Counted from the stretch's first letter, positions 53,036 to 62,214 are shown. The stretch is DNA of 64,000 nt from Chitinophagaceae bacterium (GCA_014379345.1 JACMLY010000052.1:1-64000), one strand, 5' to 3'. Numbers and translations: made by a program. Notes: generated by a model not told the origin, from the letters alone.

Positions 53036-54058
53036 ATGATCTATCGCAGCAAAGCTCCTTTACGGATTGGATTGGCAGGAGGCGGCACAGATGTTAGCCC
53101 TTATTGTGATCTGTATGGCGGGGCCATTTTAAATGCTACAGTTTCATTATATGCATATGCCAATATTGAACCCATAGCCGAAAATGCAATTATCCTTCAT
53201 GCCATAGACAGGAAAGAAGAACAGCGATTTGAATGGAATGCTGCATTGAGTATTGATGGCAAACTGGATTTGTTGAAGGGAGCTTATAACCACATTCAGC
53301 GTGTATTTGCATTGCCGTTAACCGGTTTTAAATTATCGACCTTTGTGGATGCGCCTGCCGGTTCGGGGCTTGGCACCTCTTCTACCCTGGTGGTAGCGAT
53401 CATTGGCGCCTTCGCCGAAATGTTGCGTTTACCATTGGGTGAATATGATGTGGCCCAGATGGCGTATATCATTGAACGAAGCGACTTAAAAATGGCTGGT
53501 GGAAGACAGGATCAGTATGCTGCCGCTTTCGGTGGGGTCAACTATATGGAATTTTTTGCAGAGGATAAAGTGATCGTAAACCCGTTGCGCATCAAACAAC
53601 AATATTTGTTTGAACTGGAAAATAACCTGGTGTTGTATTATACCGCTACGAGTCGCGAGTCAGCAAAAATTATAGAAGTACAAAGCAAAAATGTAACTGA
53701 CAAGAAAAACAAGCCGATAGAAGCGATGCACCAGTTGAAATTGCAGGCCCAGATGATGAAGGAAGCCCTGTTAAAAGGGCGTGTTCATGAAATAGGAGAA
53801 ATACTTGACTTTGGTTTCCGGCAAAAAAAGCAAATGGCAGAAGGCATTTCCAACACGCTCATGGAAGAAATTTATGAGGCGGCGAAAAAAGCCGGCGCAA
53901 CCGGTGGTAAAATTTCAGGTGCCGGCGGCGGTGGTTTCATGATTTTTTATTGCCCGGATAATACCAAATTCAAAGTGATGGATGCACTGTCAAATTTTGG
54001 AGGCATATGCAAAAATTACCAGTTTGTTGATCATGGTATGACTTCATGGACCATATAG
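53036..54058 (+). CDS. hddA: D-glycero-alpha-D-manno-heptose 7-phosphate kinase
   Basis: 340 residues, a GHMP-family kinase that phosphorylates heptose 7-phosphate at carbon 1 in the GDP-heptose route. Motifs: APLRIGLAGGGTDVSPYCD near residue 6 (motif 1), DAPAGSGLGTSSTLVVAIIG near 105 (the ATP loop) and GKISGAGGGGFMIFYC near 295 (motif 3). ATG at 53036 follows a repeat hairpin. The other three enzymes of the route follow (gmhA, hddC, gmhB), so the assignment is strong from context and sequence. Confidence 0.93.
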   Translation: MIYRSKAPLRIGLAGGGTDVSPYCDLYGGAILNATVSLYAYANIEPIAENAIILHAIDRKEEQRFEWNAALSIDGKLDLLKGAYNHIQRVFALPLTGFKLSTFVDAPAGSGLGTSSTLVVAIIGAFAEMLRLPLGEYDVAQMAYIIERSDLKMAGGRQDQYAAAFGGVNYMEFFAEDKVIVNPLRIKQQYLFELENNLVLYYTATSRESAKIIEVQSKNVTDKKNKPIEAMHQLKLQAQMMKEALLKGRVHEIGEILDFGFRQKKQMAEGISNTLMEEIYEAAKKAGATGGKISGAGGGGFMIFYCPDNTKFKVMDALSNFGGICKNYQFVDHGMTSWTI

Positions 54059-54073
54059 ACCGGGATAATGATG

Positions 54074-54144
54074 TTTAAGGTTTAAAGTTTAAAGTTAACA
54101 CCCCACAATTCTAAACCTTACACCTTACACCTTAAACCTTAAAA
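54074..54144. repeat. TTTAAGG/CCTTAAA word hairpin
   Basis: The left arm TTTAAGGTTTAAAGTTTAAA (from 54074) pairs with the right arm CCTTACACC, CCTTAAACCTTAAA (54113-54144). The same words form the hairpin after recF. It lies between hddA and gmhA inside the operon, ending three bases before the gmhA start. Confidence 0.92.
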
Positions 54145-54146
54145 AC

Positions 54147-54722
54147 ATGCAAGATAAAATCAGGAACATCATTAGTGAGTCGGTAGCCGTGAAAAACCAG
54201 CTATTACAAAACGACGCATTGCTGAAAACGGTTGAAGACGTAGCCTCCCTGATGGTAAGGGCCTTGAAGAACGGCAATCGTATTTATTTCTGTGGCAATG
54301 GTGGCAGCGCAGCAGATGCCCAGCATCTGGCGGCAGAATTTTCAGGCAGATTTTATATCGACAGGGATGCATTGCCGGCAGAAGCACTGCATTGTAACAC
54401 TTCCTACATAACAGCCGTAGGTAACGACTATGGGTACGACCTGGTGTATGCAAGACTCATAAAAGGCATCGGGAATAAAGGAGATTTCCTGGTAGGCTTG
54501 TCAACTTCGGGCAATTCGCCCAATATTATAAAGGCGTTGGAGGTGGCCAGGGAAAAAGGAATAGTTACGGTAGGATTTACAGGAGAAACGGGCGGCAAAA
54601 TGAAGGAGCTGTGCGATCACCTGCTGAATATCCCCTCAACCAATACTCCACGGATACAGGAATCCCATATCATGCTCGGACATATTGTTTGCCAATTGGT
54701 AGAAGAACAATATTTTGGATAA
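54147..54722 (+). CDS. gmhA: Sedoheptulose 7-phosphate isomerase
   Basis: 191 residues, a SIS-domain enzyme that makes D-glycero-D-manno-heptose 7-phosphate, the first step of heptose nucleotide synthesis. Motifs: YFCGNGGSAADAQHLAAEFS near 49, LHCNTSYITAVGNDYGYDLV near 84, FLVGLSTSGNSPNIIKALEV near 113 and IQESHIMLGHIVCQLVE near the end. Length and start are normal. The downstream hddC begins 1 bp later, so it is in one operon. Confidence 0.96.
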   Translation: MQDKIRNIISESVAVKNQLLQNDALLKTVEDVASLMVRALKNGNRIYFCGNGGSAADAQHLAAEFSGRFYIDRDALPAEALHCNTSYITAVGNDYGYDLVYARLIKGIGNKGDFLVGLSTSGNSPNIIKALEVAREKGIVTVGFTGETGGKMKELCDHLLNIPSTNTPRIQESHIMLGHIVCQLVEEQYFG

Positions 54723-54723
54723 C

Positions 54724-55434
54724 ATGAAAATCAGAGAGGCCATTGTACTTGCAGGGGGATTGGGCACCAGGCTGCGCAGCGTTGTTCCCGACCTTCCGAA
54801 ATGTATGGCAGCTGTTGCCGGCAAACCTTTTCTATATTATGTGATTGTTTATTTCCAGAAACAGGGAATTGAAAAATTCATTTTGTCGTTGGGTTACAAA
54901 CATGAGATCATCGAGGAATACATTGCAAAGGAGTTTGGAAATAAAAATTTTATTTTTTCGGTAGAGAACGAACCCCTTGGTACCGGAGGTGCGATTAGAA
55001 CCGGCTGTAATCATTCTACTGAAAAAACAGTGCTGGTACTGAACGGTGATACATTTTTCAAAGTGAACCTGGATAAACTTGCACCTTTTCACCAGATCTG
55101 TGGCGCGCATTGTACTTTATCACTTAAGCCGATGAAGAGTTTTGAACGGTATGGCGTTGTGCAATTGAATAAGGATTATTCCATTCAAGATTTCCAGGAA
55201 AAAAAATATTATGACGAAGGTCTGATCAACGGTGGCGTGTATGCACTAGACGTTCTGAAATTCCAGCAGGAAAATCTTCCCGAAAAATTTTCTTTCGAAA
55301 AAGATTATCTGGAATCCTTGTACACCCAACGCCGGATATTCGGTGTGATACAGGATGAATATTTTATTGATATCGGGATACCGGAAGATTATGAAAGAGC
55401 GCAGCGGGAGTTGATTGGCCGATGTGAAAATTAG
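54724..55434 (+). CDS. hddC: Heptose 1-phosphate guanylyltransferase
   Basis: 236 residues from the ATG giving MKIREAIVLAGGLGTRLR. A TTG nine bases earlier is possible but less likely. The nucleotidyltransferase start, LAGGLGTRLRSVVPDLPKCM, matches HddC, which forms GDP-D-glycero-alpha-D-manno-heptose; ENEPLGTGGAIRTG and VLNGDTFFKVN are the other nucleotide and metal motifs. It follows gmhA after one base. The last residues (IGRCEN) and the TAG are encoded by the start of a word repeat. Confidence 0.9.
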   Translation: MKIREAIVLAGGLGTRLRSVVPDLPKCMAAVAGKPFLYYVIVYFQKQGIEKFILSLGYKHEIIEEYIAKEFGNKNFIFSVENEPLGTGGAIRTGCNHSTEKTVLVLNGDTFFKVNLDKLAPFHQICGAHCTLSLKPMKSFERYGVVQLNKDYSIQDFQEKKYYDEGLINGGVYALDVLKFQQENLPEKFSFEKDYLESLYTQRRIFGVIQDEYFIDIGIPEDYERAQRELIGRCEN

Positions 55435-55637
55435 CCAATTAGCCGATGTGATGGCAAATTGGCCGATGTGATGATTGGCAAATTAGCCGATGTGAATATG
55501 AAGGATTGCCTATAGCTGTATTTTAGTTTGATCGGATTTATAATTCTGATCAGTATGTTCTGTATTATCTATTCTATTTTCACATTTGCTAATTTGCACA
55601 TTGGCCAATTGGCTAATTACCACATCGGCTAATTCAC
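55413..55637. repeat. AATTAGCCGATGTG word hairpin
   Basis: The left arm (55413-55500) consists of ATTGGCCGATGTG, AATTAGCCGATGTG and GGCAAATT units, and the right arm (55579-55637) of TTCACATTTGCTAATTTGC, CACATTGGCCAATTGG and CACATCGGCTAATTCAC. The arms are complementary in long stretches. The arm begins inside the hddC coding region, and the right arm ends one base before the gmhB start. Confidence 0.93.
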
Positions 55638-55638
55638 T

Positions 55639-56214
55639 ATGCTTGATTTAAAAAACGTAGATCCCAGCTGGACATTGTTTCTCGATCGTGATGGCGTGAT
55701 CAATCATGAAAAAAAAATGGATTACGTGTATCACTACAATGAGTTTGTTTTTTATGACCGTGTTCAGGAGGCTCTGAAGATCTTCTCTAAATACGTTGGC
55801 AAGATGATCATTGTCACTAACCAGCGTGGCGTTGGCAGGGGTTTGATGTCGGAAAATGATTTATTGCAAATACATGTTCAAATGATTGAAGACATCCGGA
55901 ATTCGGGGGGAAGAATCGATGAAATTTTTTACTGTATTTCCACCGATAATGAACACCCGGATCGGAAACCAAATCCGGGTATGGCATACCTGGCGCAAAA
56001 AAAATTCCCACTGATCGATTTAAAAAAATCAATCATGGTGGGAAATAATTTAAGTGATATGCAATTCGGCCGCAATGCGGGTATGTTCACCGTTCATGTA
56101 CGAACCACGCATCCTGATATCAAATTGCCTCACGAATTAATCGATATGTCATTCGCAAATCTTTTTGATTTCGCAACAGCCTTACAAACTGCTAAGGAAA
56201 ATTCGAAATATTAG
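55639..56214 (+). CDS. gmhB: Heptose 1,7-bisphosphate phosphatase-like HAD protein
   Basis: 191 residues. HAD motif I is FLDRDGVINHEKKMDY, motif II MIIVTNQRGVGRG, and motifs III and IV PDRKPNPGMAYLAQ and KSIMVGNNLSDMQFGRNAG. It removes the 7-phosphate of heptose 1,7-bisphosphate. The classic GmhB zinc loop (two Cys-x-Cys/His pairs) is only partial: YCISTDNEHPDRKPNPG, so the zinc site may be missing. The operon position with gmhA, hddA and hddC supports the name. Its end overlaps the convergent SRPBCC gene by 23 bases. Confidence 0.85.
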   Translation: MLDLKNVDPSWTLFLDRDGVINHEKKMDYVYHYNEFVFYDRVQEALKIFSKYVGKMIIVTNQRGVGRGLMSENDLLQIHVQMIEDIRNSGGRIDEIFYCISTDNEHPDRKPNPGMAYLAQKKFPLIDLKKSIMVGNNLSDMQFGRNAGMFTVHVRTTHPDIKLPHELIDMSFANLFDFATALQTAKENSKY

Positions 56215-56956
56215 TGCTTCGTTCAGGTTCGTTCACTGCTATGCTTTCCTTCAGCTCAATAAATTGTTTAAAGTTGGTTATATCCTCCTTTACCATTTTT
56301 TCGAATAATGGATTGAACAACCGGGCTATCTGATTACCGATATTTCCAGCCGGAGGTCTGTACGTGATCATGATCCTCAATTCGGTTCCACGATCTCCCA
56401 GCGCATCCCTGAATTCCACTTTACCTGCATTTTCTATGGTGGCGCCCGGTAAAGATTGCCACGAAAGCAAACTGTCTTTTTCTTCCTTCACGATTTCGGC
56501 TTCCCATTTTACGGTAAGCATATTGTTGGGGATCTTTGCTTCCCAATGCGATCTTTTGCTATCAAGTTCTTTTACCGTTTCAAGATGACGCATAAACAAT
56601 GGGAGATTTTCAAGTTTTCTCCAAAATGCGTATACTTCATGGCGCGGCTTATTGACAATAAAAGTATTGCGAATATTTACAGAGGTGGTCTTGTTTCCGT
56701 CGATATCAAAACGATTATACAACGGGCAATACCCGCTAATCCCGCGCGCCATCAATCCCGCCCCGGTTGAAGCCTTGATAAGATTGGTTATGGGCGATTT
56801 AGGAAATTTTTTAAGGCCACGGTATAACATCCATAACCCGATGGCAACGGATAATCCTCTTTCAAAGTTGCTGACGTTAACAGTTCGATCTTCATCAGGA
56901 GACAATGACGGATCCAGGGTATCCTCCCATTGCAAGAATTGGTTTTGCGATAACAT
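56192..56956 (-). CDS. SRPBCC/START-like protein with an N-terminal membrane region
   Basis: 254 residues. A YgaP/DUF2892-like hydrophobic region (FERGLSVAIGLWMLYRGLKK and ASTGAGLMARGISGYCPLYN, about 32-85) is followed by a polyketide cyclase/dehydrase (SRPBCC) domain from about 92: NTFIVNKPRHEVYAFWRKLE, NLPLFMRHLETVKEL and TELRIMITYRPPAGNIG. SRPBCC domains bind lipids or large hydrophobic ligands. Partner unknown. It ends convergently, overlapping gmhB. Confidence 0.87.
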   Translation of the reverse strand: MLSQNQFLQWEDTLDPSLSPDEDRTVNVSNFERGLSVAIGLWMLYRGLKKFPKSPITNLIKASTGAGLMARGISGYCPLYNRFDIDGNKTTSVNIRNTFIVNKPRHEVYAFWRKLENLPLFMRHLETVKELDSKRSHWEAKIPNNMLTVKWEAEIVKEEKDSLLSWQSLPGATIENAGKVEFRDALGDRGTELRIMITYRPPAGNIGNQIARLFNPLFEKMVKEDITNFKQFIELKESIAVNEPERSTNISNFP

Positions 56957-57232
56957 AGTAGTTGTTTTACTGGTATACTAAAAAAACCTTGCTCAACCTC
57001 AGCCCTTATTGTCAGTTGGGTTAATTATTTGATTGTCAATGCATGGATGCGCCATTTGGCAGATCTAGCGAGCGTATTCCGGCAAAAAATGATTTTTTTG
57101 AGTATTAATATACCCATCATAAATACGGTATACGTGCAACAAGCTGTTAATTTTAGAAATTTGTATGTATGCCTTTCAAATTTTGCGTCTTAGTTCCCGT
57201 TAGCCTTTAGTTACATTCCATAACTTTATATC

Positions 57233-58267
57233 ATGTTCATGCGCAGTTTAAAATCCACTGGTTTCCTGTTTCTTTTACTATCATTTCTTTTTCAAAGCTC
57301 TGCTCAATCCTTATCGGCGGCTGATAAAAAACAGTTTTCAAAAAAAGAAGATTCCCTGCGGCTGTTCGCCGACAGTATGATCAATTCCGAGTCTCCGGCC
57401 ATCCGTTTCCGGGCAGATAGTAATTTTGTCCGCGGTCTTGTCCGAGCCCTTAAGATCCGGAATTCTTTTAGCTATCCGTTTGATTCTTTACAAACTGTTT
57501 CAAGGCTGTATTCACCCGATAGCCTGTTTCGGATCTTTACCTGGCAAATGAAAAAAGATGAGTACGTGTTATTGCAAAAAGGAGCTATTCAGATGAAAAC
57601 TTCTGATGGATCATTAAAATTGTTTCCCCTCTTCGATGCATCGATGTTTACTGGAAATCCCCAGGATTCGGTTCGCACCCGGAACAATTGGATAGGCGCT
57701 ATTTATTACCGGATGATCATGAAGGAGCACAATGGTAAAAAATATTACACGCTTTTGGGTTTCGATGATTTCAGCGTGAGCAGCAATAAAAAATGGATGG
57801 AAGTACTTTCTTTTAATGCCAATGGCGAACCGGTATTTGGAGGCCCATTCATCTCATTCAAAGATGATTCGGCAAAAAAGCCCGTGCAGACACGTTTTAA
57901 TATTGAATACAAGAAAGAAGCCGGTACGGTATTGAATTACAATCCTGAGTTGGATATGATCATTTTCGACCACCTCATCTCTGAGACAGATGAGCCGGAA
58001 AAAAAAGATACCTATATTCCCGATGGGGATTTTGAAGGATTCAAGTGGATAAGCGGGCAATGGGTGCACGTGAATAAGATATTCGATTTTAAACTCGAGG
58101 ACGGAGCTTTTCCAAAGGATGCAACCATTCTCGACGATGCCGGCAATATCGATGAGAAACAGCTGGAAGAGGCTTCTCAAAGAAATATAGACAGAAAAAA
58201 CCCGCCCAAAAAAGAGCCCGCCAAAAAGAAACCAACCCCGGTTAAAAAAATGGGTTCACGCAATTAA
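57233..58267 (+). CDS. Hypothetical exported protein
   Basis: 344 residues. The signal peptide is LKSTGFLFLLLSFLFQSSAQ (about residues 6-25); an inner ATG two codons on could also start it. The mature part is a mixed alpha/beta protein with IYYRMIMKEHNGKKYYTLLG and DMIIFDHLISETDEPEKKDT, and a low-complexity Lys/Pro tail (PPKKEPAKKKPTPVKKMG) like a secretion or flexible anchor region. I do not recognise the family. It is followed by ychF after 55 bp. Confidence 0.7.
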   Translation: MFMRSLKSTGFLFLLLSFLFQSSAQSLSAADKKQFSKKEDSLRLFADSMINSESPAIRFRADSNFVRGLVRALKIRNSFSYPFDSLQTVSRLYSPDSLFRIFTWQMKKDEYVLLQKGAIQMKTSDGSLKLFPLFDASMFTGNPQDSVRTRNNWIGAIYYRMIMKEHNGKKYYTLLGFDDFSVSSNKKWMEVLSFNANGEPVFGGPFISFKDDSAKKPVQTRFNIEYKKEAGTVLNYNPELDMIIFDHLISETDEPEKKDTYIPDGDFEGFKWISGQWVHVNKIFDFKLEDGAFPKDATILDDAGNIDEKQLEEASQRNIDRKNPPKKEPAKKKPTPVKKMGSRN

Positions 58268-58322
58268 TACGAATCCCTCCTGATAACATTTTCCGACTAT
58301 CTTTGCCGCTCAAAAAAATAGT

Positions 58323-59423
58323 ATGGCTTTACAAGCAGGAATTGTCGGGTTGCCGAATGTTGGAAAATCTACCTTATTTAACGCGGTCAGCAACAGTGCC
58401 AAGGCGCAGGCAAGTAATTATCGTTTTTGTACCATTGAACCCAATATAGGACTGGTAGACGTACCGGATGCACGTTTAGAAAAACTGGCGGAACTGGTAA
58501 AGCCAAATCGCATTGTTCCCACTCAAATTGAAATTGTTGACATAGCAGGATTGGTAAGAGGTGCAAGTAAAGGTGAGGGATTGGGTAACAAATTTCTGGC
58601 TAACATTCGCGAAGTAGATGCCATTATACATGTGATCCGGTGTTTTGAAGATGAGAATATCCTTCGCGACGAAGGAGCCATCAACCCCATCAGCGATAAG
58701 GAGATCATCGACACAGAACTCCAATTAAAAGATCTCGATAGCGTTGAAAAAAAGATCAGCCGGGTAGAAAAACAGATCAGAACGGGTGATGCAAAGATAA
58801 AGGCCGAACATGAAGTATTGTTACGCTGCAAAGAACATCTTGAAAAAGGAAAAAATATCAGGGAACTGGTCCTTGCCAAAGAAGACCGATCCGCCATTGC
58901 AGATATTTTTTTGTTATCAGAGAAACCTGTGTTATATGTTGCAAATGTCGATGAGCCTTCTATGCATACAGGCAATAAATTTTCTGATGCATTAATGGAA
59001 TCTGTGAAAAATGAAAATGCACAGGTAATTATCATGAACAATTCCATTGAAGCCCAGATCGCTGAAATGGAAGATGCAGCCGATCGGCAATTGTTCATGG
59101 AAGAATACAAAATGCAGGAGCCGGCTTTAAATCGTTTAATACGCTCGGCATATAAACTGCTAAATCTTTACACTTATTTCACTGCCGGCGTGCAGGAAGT
59201 GCGTGCGTGGACCATTCAGGAAGGCTGGAAAGCGCCTCAGGCTGCCAGCGTGATTCATACGGATTTTGAAAAAGGGTTTATTAAAGCCGAAGTTATTTCC
59301 TACGACGATTTTATTCAATACGGCTCAGAAGCCGTCTGCCGCGAAAATGGACGGTTAAGAATTGAGGGAAAGGAATACATCGTCAAAGATGGCGATGTGA
59401 TGCACTTCAGGTTTAATGTGTAG
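58323..59423 (+). CDS. ychF: Redox-regulated ATPase/GTPase YchF
   Basis: 366 residues, the family length of this ribosome-associated ATPase of the OBG group. P-loop LPNVGKSTLFNAVS near 9, switch region DIAGLVRGASKGEGLGNKFL near 75, and nucleotide motif NVDE near 205. The C-terminal TGS domain holds YTYFTAGVQEVRAWTIQ and ends in GDVMHFRFNV. All parts are intact, and the start gives MALQAGIVGLPNVGKST. Confidence 0.97.
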   Translation: MALQAGIVGLPNVGKSTLFNAVSNSAKAQASNYRFCTIEPNIGLVDVPDARLEKLAELVKPNRIVPTQIEIVDIAGLVRGASKGEGLGNKFLANIREVDAIIHVIRCFEDENILRDEGAINPISDKEIIDTELQLKDLDSVEKKISRVEKQIRTGDAKIKAEHEVLLRCKEHLEKGKNIRELVLAKEDRSAIADIFLLSEKPVLYVANVDEPSMHTGNKFSDALMESVKNENAQVIIMNNSIEAQIAEMEDAADRQLFMEEYKMQEPALNRLIRSAYKLLNLYTYFTAGVQEVRAWTIQEGWKAPQAASVIHTDFEKGFIKAEVISYDDFIQYGSEAVCRENGRLRIEGKEYIVKDGDVMHFRFNV

Positions 59424-59437
59424 GCAGTTTATCGTTG

Positions 59438-59457
59438 TCGACGGTCGACCCCGTCGA
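59438..59457. repeat. TCGACGG palindrome
   Basis: TCGACGG and CCGTCGA pair around TCGACC between ychF and the AsmA gene. The GACGG core resembles the palindrome at 47146-47173. Confidence 0.8.
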
Positions 59458-59484
59458 TCGAAGACACTAAGCCAATGGTTTTAT

Positions 59485-62214
59485 TCAGCCGCTTGTCTTT
59501 GTTGTATCAACAGCTTTTTTCTTTTTCTTAAAAGGATTAAACCCTTCGATTAATCCTTTACCGGTTTCCTCAATTTTTGTCTTTGAATCTTTGGAAGTAG
59601 AACCTGTAGTATCCTTTTCGCCCGTTAACCTTTTTCTAAGCTCTTCTTTTGCAACATCAGCGGCCTGCTTCTTTACTGAAGCGATTGTATCTTTTACTGC
59701 CGTAGTGACCGCAGTTTTTGTACTATCGATTTTTTGTTTCGCAAAGTCGGTGACCTGCTGTTTAAGATCAGCGGCCAGGCTGGACGCAGATTGCTTCAGA
59801 TCAGTTTTAAAAACAGGATTGCTGATAGTACCTCCTAGCAACACATGCAGATTGATTACTTCGGCAATCTTAACCGGCACCCCTTTATCATTGACCTGCG
59901 TTACCAGGCTATTTACAAACTGATTGCCTTTACCTCCCATTACTGACCTGGGTAGCTTCAGGTTTATAATGTAGTCAAGAGACTGATCTAATCCATGCAT
60001 CCCTCCTATTTCAATACCTATTTCTTTTGCCTTTATGGTGAATGGCTTCACCAATACCTTTCCATTCGTGAACTGAATATAATTCTTTACATCTTTGAGG
60101 CTGATGGTTTCGAGCTCTTTAATGCTTAAAGTTTGTGCAAGTTTGTCAACAGGACCAAATTTTTTAAGAAATCCCTCTATCAGCAACAGATTTCCCTGGC
60201 CTGTTAATGAATTCAGGTCGGGCATCATATTGTCACCCAATAATCCGGTGAAACTGAGTTGAGATGAGAGCTTTCCCGCAATAAACTTTCCAATTGGCAT
60301 CAATTTCTGAAGCGTGTTGAATGCATAGAATGTTTTTTGCACGTCGAGACCTTTCACATCATAGGTAAGACTGATAGCCGGTTTTAATTTATTATCTTTT
60401 GTAGAATATTTTCCATTTATGACCATGGTACCATCGAGTGCATTTGCTTTCACATTATTCAGCTGAACAGTTTCATCTGCCATCTCCAAACTGCCTGAAA
60501 GATTATGGAGATCGATCTTATCATAATGCACCTTATCTACCGTTGTATTTACAACAAACTGAATGTTTGAGGGAACCAAAAATGGCTTGCTCTCTTCTGC
60601 TGAAGCAGTAGTGGTATCAGTTGAAACACCCATCCACTCATCGAGGTTAATATGATCGGCTTTTACATTGAGAACACCATCCAGCGACTGATCTTTTAAC
60701 ACATATCCCAGCAGGTTATTAATTGTACCATTTCCTGAAAAATGTGTTTTCATGTATTGTCCCTGCACATCGGAAAGGGTTACATTTTTAGGATTAAATG
60801 CCATCGCCAGGTAATTGAGAGAAACTCCATCCGGATAATCTGTTGAAGCGTATAAAAAATCTTTAAGCAGAATGTTTCCTGTTGCACGGAACTCGTCATA
60901 TCGCTGTTGTTCGATCGCCGACATATTTCCATTAATGGCAACATCCGCATTCATGACGCCTTTCAATTTAGTACCTGGTTCAAGCTTTACAAACTGGGAT
61001 ACCTTGGAAAGATTAAGTTTTCCTTTTATGGCTGCATCAATGAACAGATCACTCATGGGCGTTTTCATAAATAGCCGAAAGTCAAAGGGCTCATTATCCA
61101 GCTCGATATGAGCCTGGGGTATATTTACTATTGTATGATCTGTAATCCCATCAGGATTGTTTACGTTCATGGTGAGGTTGATATTTTTGACCGGTAGTGG
61201 CAAATCGGGATATTGAAAGAAACCATTCTCAACAGCAAGATTTAAGTTATACGCGGGCATTTGTTTAGCACTGTAAGTACCTTTTACAAATCCATTGAAC
61301 ACTGCCTTGCCGCTGGTCTTTACTTTATCAAAATCAGCTTTGTAAACTGCAGGCACCAGTGAAAGTATATTCTTAAAATCTGTTGAAGCCGCGTTGAACT
61401 GGATGTCCATATTGTAGGTACTGTCATTCACCAATTGAAAAAATCCGTCGGTGGCCAGTATCAATTCGTTCAATTTGACAGCTCCTTTTTTAAAACTATA
61501 CTTCCCGGTTTTATTATCCACTTCAATATCTGCATCCATGATCGTTTTTGTTTTCGAGAGGTATGGAATTCCACCGTACACAAAGCTTACAGCATCGGCC
61601 GAAGTTTTTGTAACAAGGGTAAAAAGATCGGCAGTAAAATCTCCATTTCCTTCATGATTCAGATTAATGATCTCCGAACTCATATTGCTACTTGCATCAT
61701 CATAGTGGATATATCCATTATTAATGGCGTAATGTTGAAGATTAAGTGAATAGGGTTTTTCTTCTGTATTAGCTGTGGTTGCAGGCTCGGTTTCTTTTGC
61801 TATGTCCCAGTTGGCACGGCCATCCTTTAATACGATCGCATGAATGCGTGGTTCATCGATGGTTATAGAATATAATTTATAATCAGCGCCTTTGATCACG
61901 GTCATGATGTCCAGGGAAGTGTTGATTTCCTTTGCAGCAATCAATGTATCGTCTGCGAATTCATTATGACCGATTATCCGGAAGTCTTGAAGTGACACGG
62001 AAACCTTCGGAAAACTTTTGAAAAAGGAAATATCTACATCTTTAAAATCAGCTTTTGCATTGATGTTTTTATTAATTTCTTTTTTTGCAAGCTCAATGAT
62101 CTTGCCTTTAAAAAGATACGGTGCGGCAAAAGCAAAACCTATCAGTAGAATGAGGAAGATAAAGAAGATCTTAAAAAACTTCTTAAAAATAGAGACAGGA
62201 CGGTTTTTTTTCAT
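59485..62214 (-). CDS. AsmA-family protein
   Basis: About 909 residues from MKKNRPVSIFKKFFKIFFIF, which leads into a membrane anchor (LILLIGFAFAAPYLF, near residue 20-38). A 17-codon extension upstream is unlikely. The N-terminal AsmA part (KADFKDVDISFFKSFPKVSV) and AsmA_2-like C-terminal domain (GKLSSQLSFTGLLGDNMMPD, FVNSLVTQVNDKGVPVKIAE) suggest an inner-membrane, periplasm-spanning lipid-transport protein, as for YhdP/TamB relatives. A Lys/Ala-rich coiled tail (about 820-909) is an extra. Confidence 0.9.
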   Translation of the reverse strand: MKKNRPVSIFKKFFKIFFIFLILLIGFAFAAPYLFKGKIIELAKKEINKNINAKADFKDVDISFFKSFPKVSVSLQDFRIIGHNEFADDTLIAAKEINTSLDIMTVIKGADYKLYSITIDEPRIHAIVLKDGRANWDIAKETEPATTANTEEKPYSLNLQHYAINNGYIHYDDASSNMSSEIINLNHEGNGDFTADLFTLVTKTSADAVSFVYGGIPYLSKTKTIMDADIEVDNKTGKYSFKKGAVKLNELILATDGFFQLVNDSTYNMDIQFNAASTDFKNILSLVPAVYKADFDKVKTSGKAVFNGFVKGTYSAKQMPAYNLNLAVENGFFQYPDLPLPVKNINLTMNVNNPDGITDHTIVNIPQAHIELDNEPFDFRLFMKTPMSDLFIDAAIKGKLNLSKVSQFVKLEPGTKLKGVMNADVAINGNMSAIEQQRYDEFRATGNILLKDFLYASTDYPDGVSLNYLAMAFNPKNVTLSDVQGQYMKTHFSGNGTINNLLGYVLKDQSLDGVLNVKADHINLDEWMGVSTDTTTASAEESKPFLVPSNIQFVVNTTVDKVHYDKIDLHNLSGSLEMADETVQLNNVKANALDGTMVINGKYSTKDNKLKPAISLTYDVKGLDVQKTFYAFNTLQKLMPIGKFIAGKLSSQLSFTGLLGDNMMPDLNSLTGQGNLLLIEGFLKKFGPVDKLAQTLSIKELETISLKDVKNYIQFTNGKVLVKPFTIKAKEIGIEIGGMHGLDQSLDYIINLKLPRSVMGGKGNQFVNSLVTQVNDKGVPVKIAEVINLHVLLGGTISNPVFKTDLKQSASSLAADLKQQVTDFAKQKIDSTKTAVTTAVKDTIASVKKQAADVAKEELRKRLTGEKDTTGSTSKDSKTKIEETGKGLIEGFNPFKKKKKAVDTTKTSG

